Counted from the first letter of the stretch, positions 1 to 5,186 are shown. The stretch is 5,186 bases of DNA from an uncultured Alphaproteobacteria bacterium (GCA_905233775.1 CAJOEB010000068.1:1-5186), one strand, 5' to 3'. Translations and numbers: made by a program. The notes: generated by a model not told the origin, from the sequence alone.

Positions 1-1385
1 CCCATAAATGATACAGGAACGAAAACAGCACACAACACCAACACAATAGCTATAATCGCACCTGAAACTTCATCCATGGCCTTTATAGTCGCTTCACGAG
101 CAGGAAGTTTTTCCGTTCGCATAATTCTTTCAACGTTCTCGATAACAACAATCGCATCATCGACAACAATTCCGATTGCAAGAACCAATCCGAACAATGT
201 CAACGTATTAATCGAGAAACCAAACACCATCATTCCGGCAAACGCGCCGATAATAGACACAGGAACAGCAAGAAGAGGAATAAATGTTGCTCGCAAGTTT
301 TTGAGGAATAGTAGAATAACCAAGAATACAAGTACAAACGCCTCAAATAAGGTCTTTACAACTTCTTTTATGGAATTTTTCACGAACCCACTGGTTTCAA
401 ATACTACAGTATGCTTGATGCCTCTAGGAAAAGCTTCCGATAGCTCTTTTAATTTAGCTCCCACTCTTTCAGCAGTTGCCAAAGCATTCGCTCCCGGAGA
501 AAGCGAGACCATCATAGGAACAGCTTCATATTTTCCGTGTCGCGCAATCACATCATAGCTTTGCGCTCCAAGTTCGACATCAGCTACATCTTTTAACTTT
601 AACGCCGTACCATCTGAGTTCGCTCGCAAAATGATATTCTCAAATTGTTCGACTGTAGAATATCTGCCTTGAGCTATGATCATATAGCTACGATCAACTT
701 TTGTTGTCAGAGGTTTTTGACCAACAACACCAGCCGCTCGCTGCATATTCTGCGATGATATAGCCGCAGCAACTTCACTTGTACTTATTCCTAACTTTGC
801 AAGCTTATCAGGCTTCAACCAAATACGCATCGAATAATCATTTCCGCCCATTAACGAAACATCGCCGACCCCCTCAACTCTCTTCAGCTCATCAACGACA
901 TTCAAAAGTGCGTAGTTTCCGACATACGTTGAGTTATAACGAGGATCTTCAGAATATAGAGCTACAACCTGCAATATTGACGACGATCTTTTCTGAACTG
1001 TAACACCGTATTTCCTGACATCTTCAGGTAACGTATTCATAACCATTTGTACTCGGTTATTGACATTCACCATAGCCTTTTGAGAATCCGCTCCAACCTT
1101 AAACACTACCGTTGTTGTCGACTTTCCGCTACTTGACGCAACGGAGTTCATATAAATCATATCTTCAACACCGTTTATCGCTTGTTCAATAGGAGCTTGT
1201 ACAGTTTCAGAAACTACCTCTGGACTTGCTCCAGGATAATTCGCTTCAACAAACACAGAAGGAGGTGTAAGGTCAGGATATTGTTCGACCGGTAGATTTA
1301 GTATAGAAACAGCTCCTGCAATAACAATCATCAAAGACACAACAGAAGCAAAAATAGGTCTGTCTATAAAGAAACGAGAAAACAT
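1..1385 (-). CDS. acrB: RND (HAE1/AcrB-family) multidrug efflux permease, N-terminal part, runs off left edge
   Basis: Inner-membrane proton/drug antiporter that takes substrates from the periplasm or outer leaflet and drives them through an adaptor and an outer-membrane channel. The minus-strand frame gives 461 codons starting MFSRFFIDRPIFASVV, the classic AcrB-type N-terminus. TM1 spans about residues 9-29 and is followed by the conserved LPVEQYPDLTPPSV stretch. The periplasmic porter region (about 35-335) contains YPGASPE, GVEDMIYMNS and GVGDVSLMG. TM2, TM3 and TM4 lie near 340-360, 367-388 and 393-416, and the window ends inside TM5. TM4 carries the proton-relay pair D409-D410, matching D407/D408 of E. 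coli AcrB, followed by IVVIENVER. Start: ATG at 1385-1383 with GAGGGAG (1399-1393) seven bases upstream. It lies 31 bp after the adaptor stop, so the two are surely co-transcribed. The second half (docking domain 2, TM7-12, the Lys/Arg relay partners) is outside the window. Family is certain; substrate is unknown and the symbol is family-level only. Confidence 0.96.
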   Translation of the reverse strand, partial: MFSRFFIDRPIFASVVSLMIVIAGAVSILNLPVEQYPDLTPPSVFVEANYPGASPEVVSETVQAPIEQAINGVEDMIYMNSVASSSGKSTTTVVFKVGADSQKAMVNVNNRVQMVMNTLPEDVRKYGVTVQKRSSSILQVVALYSEDPRYNSTYVGNYALLNVVDELKRVEGVGDVSLMGGNDYSMRIWLKPDKLAKLGISTSEVAAAISSQNMQRAAGVVGQKPLTTKVDRSYMIIAQGRYSTVEQFENIILRANSDGTALKLKDVADVELGAQSYDVIARHGKYEAVPMMVSLSPGANALATAERVGAKLKELSEAFPRGIKHTVVFETSGFVKNSIKEVVKTLFEAFVLVFLVILLFLKNLRATFIPLLAVPVSIIGAFAGMMVFGFSINTLTLFGLVLAIGIVVDDAIVVIENVERIMRTEKLPAREATIKAMDEVSGAIIAIVLVLCAVFVPVSFM

Positions 1386-1392
1386 CTTATAG

Positions 1393-1399
1393 CTCCCTC
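1393..1399 (-). promoter_or_regulatory. Ribosome binding site of the RND pump gene
   Basis: GAGGGAG reads on the minus strand, seven bases before the pump ATG at 1385. It sits inside the 31-bp adaptor-pump gap, so the pump has its own good ribosome site rather than relying on stop/start overlap. I see no terminator or promoter in the gap. Confidence 0.75.
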
Positions 1400-1416
1400 T
1401 CTGTTAAAAGGCTTGT

Positions 1417-2583
1417 TTATTTGGACTCTTCTGGCGCTGTAGCCTTGGTAACAGCATTTACTTTTTCTCCCGGGCGTACTTTTGAAATTCCCTCAAAAAT
1501 AACTGTTTCGCCTTCATTTAATCCCTCATTGATAATTCCGTTGTTTCCGACTAATTCTGCTTTTACAGGACGAACTTCCACGCTCTTATCATCTCTGACA
1601 ACGTAAACAACATGACCAAGCGACGTTGAAATAAGCGCAGATGCCGGAACAACAATCGCGTCATTATATTCCGCACCAACGATTTTTACGCGAACAAACT
1701 GCCCAGGCAACAGAATCCTTTGTTTTTCATCACTTGGAATTTCAGCTTTAATTGATACACTGGAAGTTAAATTATCCTCAGTGCTATCTATAAAAATTAT
1801 CTTACCATCCTTAGGATATTTCGTGCCATCAGACATTATCACTTCGATTTTGAACTTATCAAACTTCGGCATTTGTACTTTTCCGGATGATTTACCCTTC
1901 GCAAGAGTATTCCAAAGAGAACCTGGCAGCGAAAATACAGCATGTAAAGGGCAAATTTGCACCATGGAGGTTAATAGACTCGATTCCGCATTTGCCGTTA
2001 CCAGATTTCCGACCGACTGCTCCTCTTTTCTCACAATACCCGAAATAGGAGCCTTAACTTCCGTATATCCGAGATTGATTTCAGCTTCTCTAACAGAGCC
2101 TTCCGCAACTTTCAGATTAGCTTGCGCCCGCTCATATGCAGACAAAGAATCATCATGATCTTTCTGACTGATAGCCCCTGCCCTATGCAATTTTTTCATA
2201 CGCTCATAATCACGAGTTGTCCGTCTTACCTCTGATTCAGCTTGAGCCAAAGCTCCGCGAGCCCGAGTAAGCGCTGCTTCATACTGCTCCGGATCGATTT
2301 CGAATAATTTCTCGCCCTGTTTTACAAATTGCCCTTCACTAAATGTCCTTGATTTTAAGATACCACTGACTTGTGCACGAACTTGTATCTCCAAAGAACC
2401 TGTAATTTTCGCCGGAACCTCCATTTGAAACGGAACATCTTTCTTCTCAGCTTTTACAATGCCTACAGCTTGCAAAGGAGCTTGTTGCGCCTGTTTTTTT
2501 TCTTTACAACCTGAAAACAATAATAAAACTGACAATGAAACAGCTGAAGCAGCTAAAAACGCGGAGCATTTTGGAATATACAT
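1417..2583 (-). CDS. acrA: RND efflux periplasmic adaptor lipoprotein (AcrA/MexA-type membrane fusion protein)
   Basis: Periplasmic adaptor that bridges the RND pump and a TolC-type outer-membrane channel. Complete at 388 aa, the usual length. Residues 1-25 are a lipoprotein signal with a long hydrophobic core ending LFSGC, so C26 is the likely lipidated residue (-3 is Phe rather than the preferred Leu). The first lipoyl half (about 64-100) has RAQVSGIL, EGQFVKQGE and LFEIDP. An alpha-helical coiled-coil hairpin (about 100-171) is rich in Ala/Glu/Arg and turns near HRAGAISQKD. The second lipoyl half (about 172-200) has YTEVKAPISGIV. The beta-barrel (about 207-300) ends in LLPGQFVRVKI. The membrane-proximal domain (about 305-378) has VPASAL, VVYVV, VEVRPV and GLNEGETVIFEG. 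Start: ATG at 2583 with GAGGG (2593-2589) five bases upstream; an in-frame alternative would lose the signal peptide. First gene of the operon, followed 31 bp later by its pump. Symbol is family-level. Confidence 0.95.
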   Translation of the reverse strand: MYIPKCSAFLAASAVSLSVLLLFSGCKEKKQAQQAPLQAVGIVKAEKKDVPFQMEVPAKITGSLEIQVRAQVSGILKSRTFSEGQFVKQGEKLFEIDPEQYEAALTRARGALAQAESEVRRTTRDYERMKKLHRAGAISQKDHDDSLSAYERAQANLKVAEGSVREAEINLGYTEVKAPISGIVRKEEQSVGNLVTANAESSLLTSMVQICPLHAVFSLPGSLWNTLAKGKSSGKVQMPKFDKFKIEVIMSDGTKYPKDGKIIFIDSTEDNLTSSVSIKAEIPSDEKQRILLPGQFVRVKIVGAEYNDAIVVPASALISTSLGHVVYVVRDDKSVEVRPVKAELVGNNGIINEGLNEGETVIFEGISKVRPGEKVNAVTKATAPEESK

Positions 2584-2588
2584 AAAAA

Positions 2589-2593
2589 CCCTC
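2589..2593 (-). promoter_or_regulatory. Ribosome binding site of the adaptor gene
   Basis: GAGGG on the minus strand, separated from the ATG at 2583 by five T residues on the coding strand. It fixes the start that retains the lipoprotein signal. Its upstream end overlaps one copy of the 9-bp repeat TCGCACAAT (2592-2600). Confidence 0.7.
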
Positions 2594-2641
2594 GCACAAT
2601 AAATATGAAAAAAAGTATTATTAACTAATAAACTAGTAATT

Positions 2642-2668
2642 ATTATATGTTAACGAAAATTAAGTCAA
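2642..2668 (-). promoter_or_regulatory. Candidate sigma70-type promoter of the efflux operon
   Basis: On the minus strand, a -35-like TTGACT (2668-2663) is followed by TATAAT (2647-2642) after 15 bases. Shifted readings TAATAA (spacing 17) and AATAAT (spacing 18) overlap the same run and would give better spacing. Predicted transcription start near 2635, giving a leader of about 50 nt. Directly upstream of the -35 on the minus strand are two A-tracts in an 11-bp direct repeat (2669-2690), resembling an UP element. The surrounding AT richness makes chance -10 boxes common, so the -35 is the stronger evidence. Confidence 0.5.
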
Positions 2669-2690
2669 TTAATTTTTAGTTAATTTTTCG
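2669..2690. repeat. 11-bp tandem direct repeat next to the operon -35
   Basis: TTAATTTTTAG (2669-2679) is followed at once by TTAATTTTTCG (2680-2690), differing at one position. The 11-bp pitch is about one helical turn and places A-tracts (read on the minus strand) on one DNA face immediately upstream of the predicted -35. It could be a bent-DNA or UP-element segment. It could also be chance in AT-rich DNA. Confidence 0.45.
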
Positions 2691-2724
2691 CACAATTCGC
2701 ATAACGATTATATAATCGCATAAT
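2688..2724 (-). promoter_or_regulatory. Cluster of three 9-bp TCGCAYAAY elements upstream of the efflux promoter (fourth copy at 2592-2600)
   Basis: Plus-strand copies are TCGCACAAT (2688-2696), TCGCATAAC (2697-2705, abutting the first) and TCGCATAAT (2716-2724). An exact fourth copy, TCGCACAAT, lies at 2592-2600, 96 bp from the first. On the operon's coding strand the consensus is RTTRTGCGA. Three copies lie just upstream of the predicted -35 and one lies in the leader next to the Shine-Dalgarno. The G/C content of the element stands out in DNA that is about 80% AT. The layout suggests binding sites for an unlinked regulator, but I know no regulator with this consensus. Confidence 0.45.
2705..2718. 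repeat. 14-bp perfect palindrome in the operon upstream region
   Basis: CGATTATATAATCG reads identically on both strands. It bridges the second and third TCGCAYAAY elements, overlapping the ends of both, so the whole of 2688-2724 may be one composite operator. It could bind a dimeric regulator. Its AT core makes a chance origin possible. Confidence 0.4.
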
Positions 2725-2782
2725 ACCGTATAATTATTATAGAGCCATAACTATTTACTATAATTAATAAGTAACATAACCA

Positions 2783-2799
2783 TTGATAATTATTATCAA
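2783..2799. promoter_or_regulatory. Putative Fur box (perfect 17-bp palindrome)
   Basis: TTGATAATTATTATCAA is a perfect odd-centred palindrome. Its inner 15 bases (2784-2798) match the 7-1-7 Fur consensus TGATAAT-N-ATTATCA at every position. Fur is the ferrous-iron-sensing repressor of iron-uptake genes in many bacteria. The site lies 200 bp upstream of the adaptor start and about 307 bp upstream of the rightward gene. It does not overlap my best promoter for either, so the target is unclear; a secondary TATAAT at 2741-2736 (minus) or 2759-2764 (plus) could be affected. The AT-rich background is the main caution. Confidence 0.45.
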
Positions 2800-3028
2800 C
2801 ATAATCAAAATAGTCTCATTACAAAAAACAAAAATACTTTATTAAGTTAACAAAATTAAACTAACAAATATCTTATCAATTAACTTACTAATAAAACTAA
2901 AACTCCCAATACATTAAAGTTTAAAATTATATAAATTTTAGTTTTGTTTAATACAAATAAACAATATTTTTAAATAAGACACATAATTATTTTTTCAAAA
3001 AAGCATTATATTATTACTATATCAAAAA
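2800..3028. other. Extremely AT-rich intergenic stretch without a gene
   Basis: I see no open frame with a ribosome site, no tRNA and no rho-independent terminator here. Composition is under about 20% GC by eye. The only structures are weak all-AT inverted repeats: TAAGTTAA (2843-2850) against TTAACTTA (2880-2887), and the nested set at 2894-2949. Confidence 0.6.
2894..2949. repeat. Nested AT-rich inverted repeat
   Basis: The outer arms are AAAC-T-AAAACT (2894-2904, one bulged T) against AGTTTTGTTT (2940-2949). The inner arms are TAAAATT (2922-2928) against AATTTTA (2934-2940) around a five-base loop; the arms share base 2940, so they compete by one pair. It could form a cruciform or a weak RNA hairpin. 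It has no GC clamp, so it is not a convincing terminator. Confidence 0.3.
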
Positions 3029-3043
3029 AATCTTTTAAAGATT
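3029..3043. promoter_or_regulatory. 15-bp palindrome at the -35 region of the rightward gene
   Basis: AATCTTTTAAAGATT is a perfect odd-centred palindrome (3029-3043). It ends where the -35 of the TATAAT box at 3063-3068 would lie. A dimeric repressor bound here would block RNA polymerase, so it is a candidate operator. No regulator can be assigned. Confidence 0.35.
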
Positions 3044-3068
3044 GTTGGCTTTTTCTGAAGACTATAAT
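3042..3068 (+). promoter_or_regulatory. Candidate promoter of the secreted-protein gene
   Basis: A consensus TATAAT lies at 3063-3068. Upstream there is only a poor -35, TTGTTG (3042-3047, spacing 15), or the overlapping GATTGT (3040-3045, spacing 17). A weak -35 overlapped by a palindrome would suit an activated or repressed promoter. Predicted transcription start near 3075, about 30 nt before the ATG. Confidence 0.45.
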
Positions 3069-3093
3069 ACAAGTAATGCGCTATATGCAAAGT

Positions 3094-3099
3094 GGAGGT
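3094..3099 (+). promoter_or_regulatory. Strong Shine-Dalgarno that selects the start at 3106
   Basis: GGAGGT ends six bases before the ATG at 3106. Two other in-frame ATGs lie upstream at 3076 and 3085 with no stop between them, but neither has a ribosome site, and both lie at or just after the predicted transcription start. The Shine-Dalgarno and the signal peptide directly behind 3106 settle the choice. Confidence 0.8.
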
Positions 3100-3105
3100 A
3101 ATTTA

Positions 3106-5186
3106 ATGAAAACAACCAATATTAAGCGTAATTTTATTATTATATGTTCAAGTTTTATAATAACTTTATCAGTTTTTTCAAATTTAAATGCATCACATAC
3201 ACCTTTTGATAGTCATATAGATGAACCTATACTATCAAGACCTTTGCCGAAATATCCATTACCTAATCCATATACAGGTTCACCTGCGACAATAAGATTA
3301 CTGAGCACGGCAACACAAGCAGCAATTGTTATCGGAGCAGAAATACAAGCATCCTTATTTAGTCCGTCAAAAAAACCTGAAAATTTTCAATTAATAACAA
3401 AACAGCAAGCAACACAACAACAATCTTTCCAACACAATTTTGCACTTGATACACCTCGAGTAGAAAGACAGGAAAAAACAACATCATCAATAGGACAACC
3501 TACTCTATTATCTCTGTCTTTAGGAATTACCTCTCCCCATGAGAAAGAAACAAGAAATTCGGATAATAGTGTAATAATCCATAAACCAGATGACACTACT
3601 CCAGACACTCATTTCCAATCAACTCATTTTCAATCAGCAGCACAATCCGGTATCGCGACTATATCGTATCCGTGTAAACCTGATACCACTTCTCTTTCTT
3701 CTTCAATAAAACCAACTTCTTCAACGAACCAAAGTCTTACTACCACAGAGAAAGTAACCGCAGAAAAAGCAACTATATCAGCAAAAACACAGCCACAAAA
3801 AAATTTAGCATTTTCCAGCTGCTCGACACCTCCTCCTGGATCAATTCCTTCCGAAAGCATAGATCCTTCAGAAGAAGCAGAATACCAATTACTTATTACA
3901 AGATTAAAAACAAATACGGAATTTGACCATTCTCATCCACCGTTACCACCACTTATTGACCAAAGCAAACAAACATCATCAGCTTTTTTCTCTCCGAAAA
4001 GACAGCAAGATCATATATCACACGATCAAATGCCACCAACTCCTGTTGCGAAACGTACTCGCCCATTATTGAAAGATATAAAACCGATTGCGTTTGATAA
4101 TGATTTTTCTAATTCATCATTGTCTTTACCAACATATTCACAACCAACAGGAAGTTGTTCAACTCCTCCGCCTGGATCTGCTATGCCTGATATATCAGAT
4201 ATTGACTTTTCGGTTTTTTCTATTCCTTCATCTTCGACGTCTCAAATGATGGTAACAACGCCAGAAAGACATAAAACATCATCGACATCATCGTACCAGG
4301 TTCCACCAACTCCTGTTGCGAAGCGTACAAACCCCTTACTACACCATAATAAAAAAGAAAAACCAGCAGAAAGTCGCAGTTCGTTTCATTCATCATTTGA
4401 TCAATCAGATATTGATGAAGACTCATTTCTACTTGGAGAAACTAAGAAAAAACATCAGTCAGCAACAACTGTTCTTCATTCTGAACCATCAATATATGAC
4501 ACCATGGATAAAACAAGTCCGGAATATATAGAACATATGCGTTTCTTACGCAGAATATATCTCAATCATCCAGCATTCGCTTTTACTCGAAAAATGGAAG
4601 AGGAAAAGAGAAAAGCAAAAGAAGCCCAACTAGCAAAAATAAAGCAGCAAGAGAATCAACGACGTGAAGAAGCTATACGCCGTCAACAAGAAGCAGAGCA
4701 AAAAATATTATCAGAATATGAGCAAAATCGTTTGTTAAGTATTCATATAAATGAATTGTCATCTGCTAATCGCGTTGAAGATATTATAAAAGAGATGCAT
4801 GCAAGAGAATATCTTAATAACGATGGGAATATAGGACAAGAATTCCTAAAATTACTACCTGATATGCAAGAATTCATATTGCAACATACATTATCTGCAT
4901 TATCAAAAATGAAACGTTATGAACAAGTTTTAGGAATAATCGAAACGCTAATACACCTTAGTACAACAAAACAGTTGACATATACACGATTATTTAGTGA
5001 TATGCAACAAACTGTTATTTACCATGAAACATTTGCATTATCTAATATCGGAAATCACGATAAATCCTTAGAAATAATGCGAAATCTCGGATATCTTGAT
5101 GAAAATGGAAATCCAGGTCGAGAATTCTTAATAGTAGCTGGAAATGGCAGAATGCTTTTGAGTATAATGCATGCATTATCCGGTAA
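3106..5186 (+). CDS. Unrecognised secreted Ser/Thr/Pro-rich protein with motif repeats, coiled coil and TPR-like helical repeats; runs off right edge
   Basis: 693 codons with no stop; family not recognised. Residues 1-29 are a Sec signal peptide: K7-R8, a hydrophobic core 10-25, and likely cleavage after LNA (29), with no lipobox. Residues 30-480 are low-complexity, rich in Ser, Thr, Pro, Gln and His, and probably disordered. They contain SCSTPPPGS at 238-246 and 350-358, PPTPVAKRTxPLL at 310-322 and 400-412, a doubled THFQS near 168-177, and PPLPPLI at 278-284. Residues 495-545 are a Lys/Glu/Gln/Arg coiled coil. From about 550, degenerate 46-48-residue units follow, with DMQ at 586 and 632, ALS at 598, 644 and 690, and YL..(D/E)GN.G.EFL-type turns at 569 and 663. 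They look like TPR-type helical hairpins, and the last is cut by the edge. The protein is exported at least to the periplasm; an envelope, surface or host-directed role is inference. Codons are more A/T-ending than in the efflux genes. Confidence 0.88.
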   Translation, partial: MKTTNIKRNFIIICSSFIITLSVFSNLNASHTPFDSHIDEPILSRPLPKYPLPNPYTGSPATIRLLSTATQAAIVIGAEIQASLFSPSKKPENFQLITKQQATQQQSFQHNFALDTPRVERQEKTTSSIGQPTLLSLSLGITSPHEKETRNSDNSVIIHKPDDTTPDTHFQSTHFQSAAQSGIATISYPCKPDTTSLSSSIKPTSSTNQSLTTTEKVTAEKATISAKTQPQKNLAFSSCSTPPPGSIPSESIDPSEEAEYQLLITRLKTNTEFDHSHPPLPPLIDQSKQTSSAFFSPKRQQDHISHDQMPPTPVAKRTRPLLKDIKPIAFDNDFSNSSLSLPTYSQPTGSCSTPPPGSAMPDISDIDFSVFSIPSSSTSQMMVTTPERHKTSSTSSYQVPPTPVAKRTNPLLHHNKKEKPAESRSSFHSSFDQSDIDEDSFLLGETKKKHQSATTVLHSEPSIYDTMDKTSPEYIEHMRFLRRIYLNHPAFAFTRKMEEEKRKAKEAQLAKIKQQENQRREEAIRRQQEAEQKILSEYEQNRLLSIHINELSSANRVEDIIKEMHAREYLNNDGNIGQEFLKLLPDMQEFILQHTLSALSKMKRYEQVLGIIETLIHLSTTKQLTYTRLFSDMQQTVIYHETFALSNIGNHDKSLEIMRNLGYLDENGNPGREFLIVAGNGRMLLSIMHALSG
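3607..3636 (+). repeat. 15-bp in-frame tandem duplication
   Basis: ACTCATTTCCAATCA is followed directly by ACTCATTTTCAATCA, coding THFQS twice. One silent change (TTC/TTT) separates the copies. It is in frame within the disordered region, consistent with slippage or recent duplication in low-complexity coding DNA. Confidence 0.75.
3817..4341 (+). repeat. Alternating A-B-A-B motif block inside the secreted protein
   Basis: Motif A, SCSTPPPGS, is coded at 3817-3843 and 4153-4179. Motif B, PPTPVAKRTxPLL, is coded at 4033-4071 and 4303-4341. The order is A-B-A-B. The DNA of the two B copies is almost identical over the PPTPVAKR codons (one silent AAA/AAG change), whereas the intervening sequence has diverged. 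This points either to a duplicated A-B unit in which only the motifs are kept, or to gene-conversion-like renewal. Confidence 0.7.
4744..5184 (+). repeat. Degenerate 46-48-residue helical repeats in the C-terminal part
   Basis: Three aligned units are visible and a fourth begins. VEDIIKEM (557-564) aligns with YEQVLGII (605-612) and HDKSLEIM (651-658). The heads DMQEFILQHTLSALS (586-600) and DMQQTVIYHETFALS (632-646) align with AGNGRMLLSIMHALS (678-692). Offsets are 48 then 46 residues. The helix-turn-helix pattern with a small-residue ALS resembles TPR/SEL1-type repeats, but units are longer than the 34 or 36 residues of those families. Confidence 0.65.

Noticed and set aside
76..1003. Plus-strand open frames at 76-558 and 779-1003
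   Set aside because: They lie antisense to the pump gene, whose translation is unmistakably AcrB-like; the plus-strand products show no family features and no ribosome sites.
1421..2158. Plus-strand open frames at 1421-1606 and 1781-2158
   Set aside because: Antisense shadows of the adaptor gene, which has its full set of AcrA-type domains in the minus frame.
2783..2799. FNR-type site TTGAT...ATCAA
   Set aside because: The half-sites are present, but FNR needs a 4-base spacer and here it is 7. The Fur 7-1-7 reading fits all positions.
2843..2887. TAAGTTAA / TTAACTTA inverted repeat as a terminator
   Set aside because: The arms are only 8 bp, almost all AT, with a 29-base loop and no T-run after them; no gene ends here on either strand.
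2584..3105. CRISPR array, tRNA, riboswitch or insertion-sequence ends in the intergenic region
   Set aside because: There are no regularly spaced long repeats, no cloverleaf-like GC stems, no conserved riboswitch core, and no terminal inverted repeats with target duplication.
3387..4426. Minus-strand open frames at 3387-3608, 3630-3860 and 4220-4426
   Set aside because: They are antisense to the long plus-strand secreted-protein frame. That frame has a signal peptide, a Shine-Dalgarno and internal repeats; the antisense products have none of these.
4316..4531. Plus-strand frame at 4316-4531
   Set aside because: It is an out-of-frame overlap within the secreted-protein gene, with no ribosome site and a composition explained by the +1 reading of low-complexity codons.

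Overview
The window looks like chromosomal DNA of an AT-rich Gram-negative bacterium. The Gram-negative call rests on a tripartite RND drug-efflux system: an AcrB-type inner-membrane pump plus an AcrA-type periplasmic lipoprotein adaptor. I cannot name the organism. The low GC, the very AT-rich intergenic DNA and a long low-complexity secreted protein with helical repeats would fit a host-associated lineage, but that is inference.

Layout. Positions 1-2583 are a minus-strand operon. The adaptor gene (2583 down to 1417, complete, 388 aa) is followed after a 31-bp gap by the pump gene (1385 down to the window edge, the first 461 codons of a family about 1,040 long). The two products should form one complex: the adaptor links the proton-driven pump to an outer-membrane TolC-type channel. 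No channel gene and no local regulator (TetR/AcrR or MarR type) is visible.

Positions 2584-3105 are a 522-bp, roughly 80% AT divergent intergenic region. It carries a plausible sigma70-type promoter for the efflux operon, a 9-bp element (TCGCAYAAY) present four times around that promoter, a perfect 15-bp match to the 7-1-7 Fur-box consensus, and, beside the rightward gene, a TATAAT box, a 15-bp palindrome and a strong Shine-Dalgarno.

Positions 3106-5186 are one uninterrupted plus-strand reading frame that runs off the right edge (693 codons, no stop). It encodes a Sec-signal-bearing protein. After the signal comes a long Ser/Thr/Pro/Gln-rich, probably disordered region with two alternating short motifs (CSTPPPGS and PPTPVAKRTxPLL, each twice). 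A charged coiled coil follows, and then degenerate 46-48-residue helical repeats that resemble TPR-type hairpins. I do not recognise the family; it is the most novel item here and is a candidate surface or host-directed protein. The efflux operon and this gene are divergent neighbours with no evident functional link.
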